In this document: positions 23,733 through 24,038 of the stretch, piece by piece
Layout of the letters: each line of letters starts with the position of its first letter
Numbering within the stretch: the stretch's first letter is position 1
Source: JAICYJ01 sp036263035
Lineage (GTDB): Bacteria > Actinomycetota > Thermoleophilia > Gaiellales > JAICJC01
Reading direction: 5' to 3'
NCBI GenBank assembly: GCA_036263035.1
Contig: DATAHR010000030.1
Span: 1-24,038, forward strand
DNA length: 24,038 bases
Made by a program: the position numbers and the translations under genes
Notes under the pieces: model-generated
What the model saw: only the letters and a program-made list of their open reading frames with translations
Database searches by the model: none
Told to the model about the DNA's origin: nothing

Positions 23733-24038
23733 GACCGCAGGGTGCGACCGAACAGATCGAGCATCCGCATCCAGTGACCCTCCGCAGAAGCCTCGTCGTA
23801 GACCGGTGTATCGGGCTGCGTCCAGCCGTGGCCGGCGCCGACGTAGAGCTCCGCGGTATGCCGCACGTGCGCCTCCGCCAGCGCCCTGGTCAGCCTGGCC
23901 ATCTGCTCGGGATCCATGGAGCGGTCGTTGTCCGCATGGCCGATGTAGAGCTCCGCCGTCGCATTGGCCGCGGCGAGGTGGGGGCTGTCCTCCCCGGTCG
24001 TCGCCAGGTTGCCGCCGTGGAAGCTGGCAGCCGCCGCC
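23729..24038 (-). CDS. Dienelactone hydrolase family protein, C-terminal 102 residues (cut by window edge)
   Basis: This is the end of an alpha/beta-hydrolase related to dienelactone (carboxymethylenebutenolidase) hydrolases. FHGGNLAT and SPHLAAANATAELYIGHADNDRSM carry the expected catalytic Asp in HADND. GAGHGW carries the catalytic His. The nucleophile, usually Cys in GxCxG, lies outside the window, so activity cannot be judged. The stop TAA (23731-23729) interlocks with the TAG of the sigma gene (23730-23732). Confidence 0.87.
   Translation of the reverse strand, partial: AAAASFHGGNLATTGEDSPHLAAANATAELYIGHADNDRSMDPEQMARLTRALAEAHVRHTAELYVGAGHGWTQPDTPVYDEASAEGHWMRMLDLFGRTLRS

Overview
The window is GC-rich bacterial chromosome, densely packed with genes that often overlap by 4 bp. 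I infer an actinobacterium. It carries a NucS (EndoMS) mismatch endonuclease, an LpdA/Sth-type flavoprotein, an ECF42 sigma factor with its DGPF partner, and Streptomyces-like TAGNNT -10 elements. A deep lineage such as Thermoleophilia is my guess and is not shown by the sequence. I see no rRNA, tRNA, CRISPR array, transposase or phage gene.

Layout. (1) 1-4699, minus strand: a pentose-phosphate operon in the order tkt, tal, gnd, zwf. The tkt/tal and gnd/zwf pairs overlap by 4 bp; zwf runs off the left edge. (2) 4881-7070: a ROK glucokinase (plus) and a class I fructose-bisphosphate aldolase (minus), so the left third handles sugar phosphates. (3) 7135-8611: the membrane pair LemA and an HtpX-like M48 protease. 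(4) 8589-12480, minus: a molybdate module, namely a HTH-Mop regulator, ModA, ModB, ModC and then a glycerate kinase. (5) 12511-16037, plus: an acetyl-CoA-synthetase-like ligase, the enoyl-ACP reductase FabI and a metallo-beta-lactamase-fold hydrolase. (6) 16053-19291: an LpdA/Sth-like flavoprotein (minus), a cysteine-desulfurase-like PLP enzyme and a SnoaL-like protein (plus). These three are punctuated by three copies of an 18-19 bp repeat. (7) 19295-21336, minus: NucS and a BBE-type FAD oxidase. (8) 21471-24038: a small secreted six-cysteine protein (minus), a DGPF protein plus ECF42 sigma factor operon, and the 3' end of a dienelactone hydrolase gene.

Most of this is housekeeping. Four regulatory patterns are the items most worth following. 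One is the repeat family flanking the PLP enzyme. The second is a direct repeat in the promoter shared by the molybdate regulator and the acyl-CoA ligase. The third is a match to the ECF42 promoter in front of the sigma factor's own operon. The fourth is a run of genes whose -10 box sits only 6-9 nt before the start codon, which predicts leaderless mRNAs. No stretch longer than about 200 bp lacks a gene.
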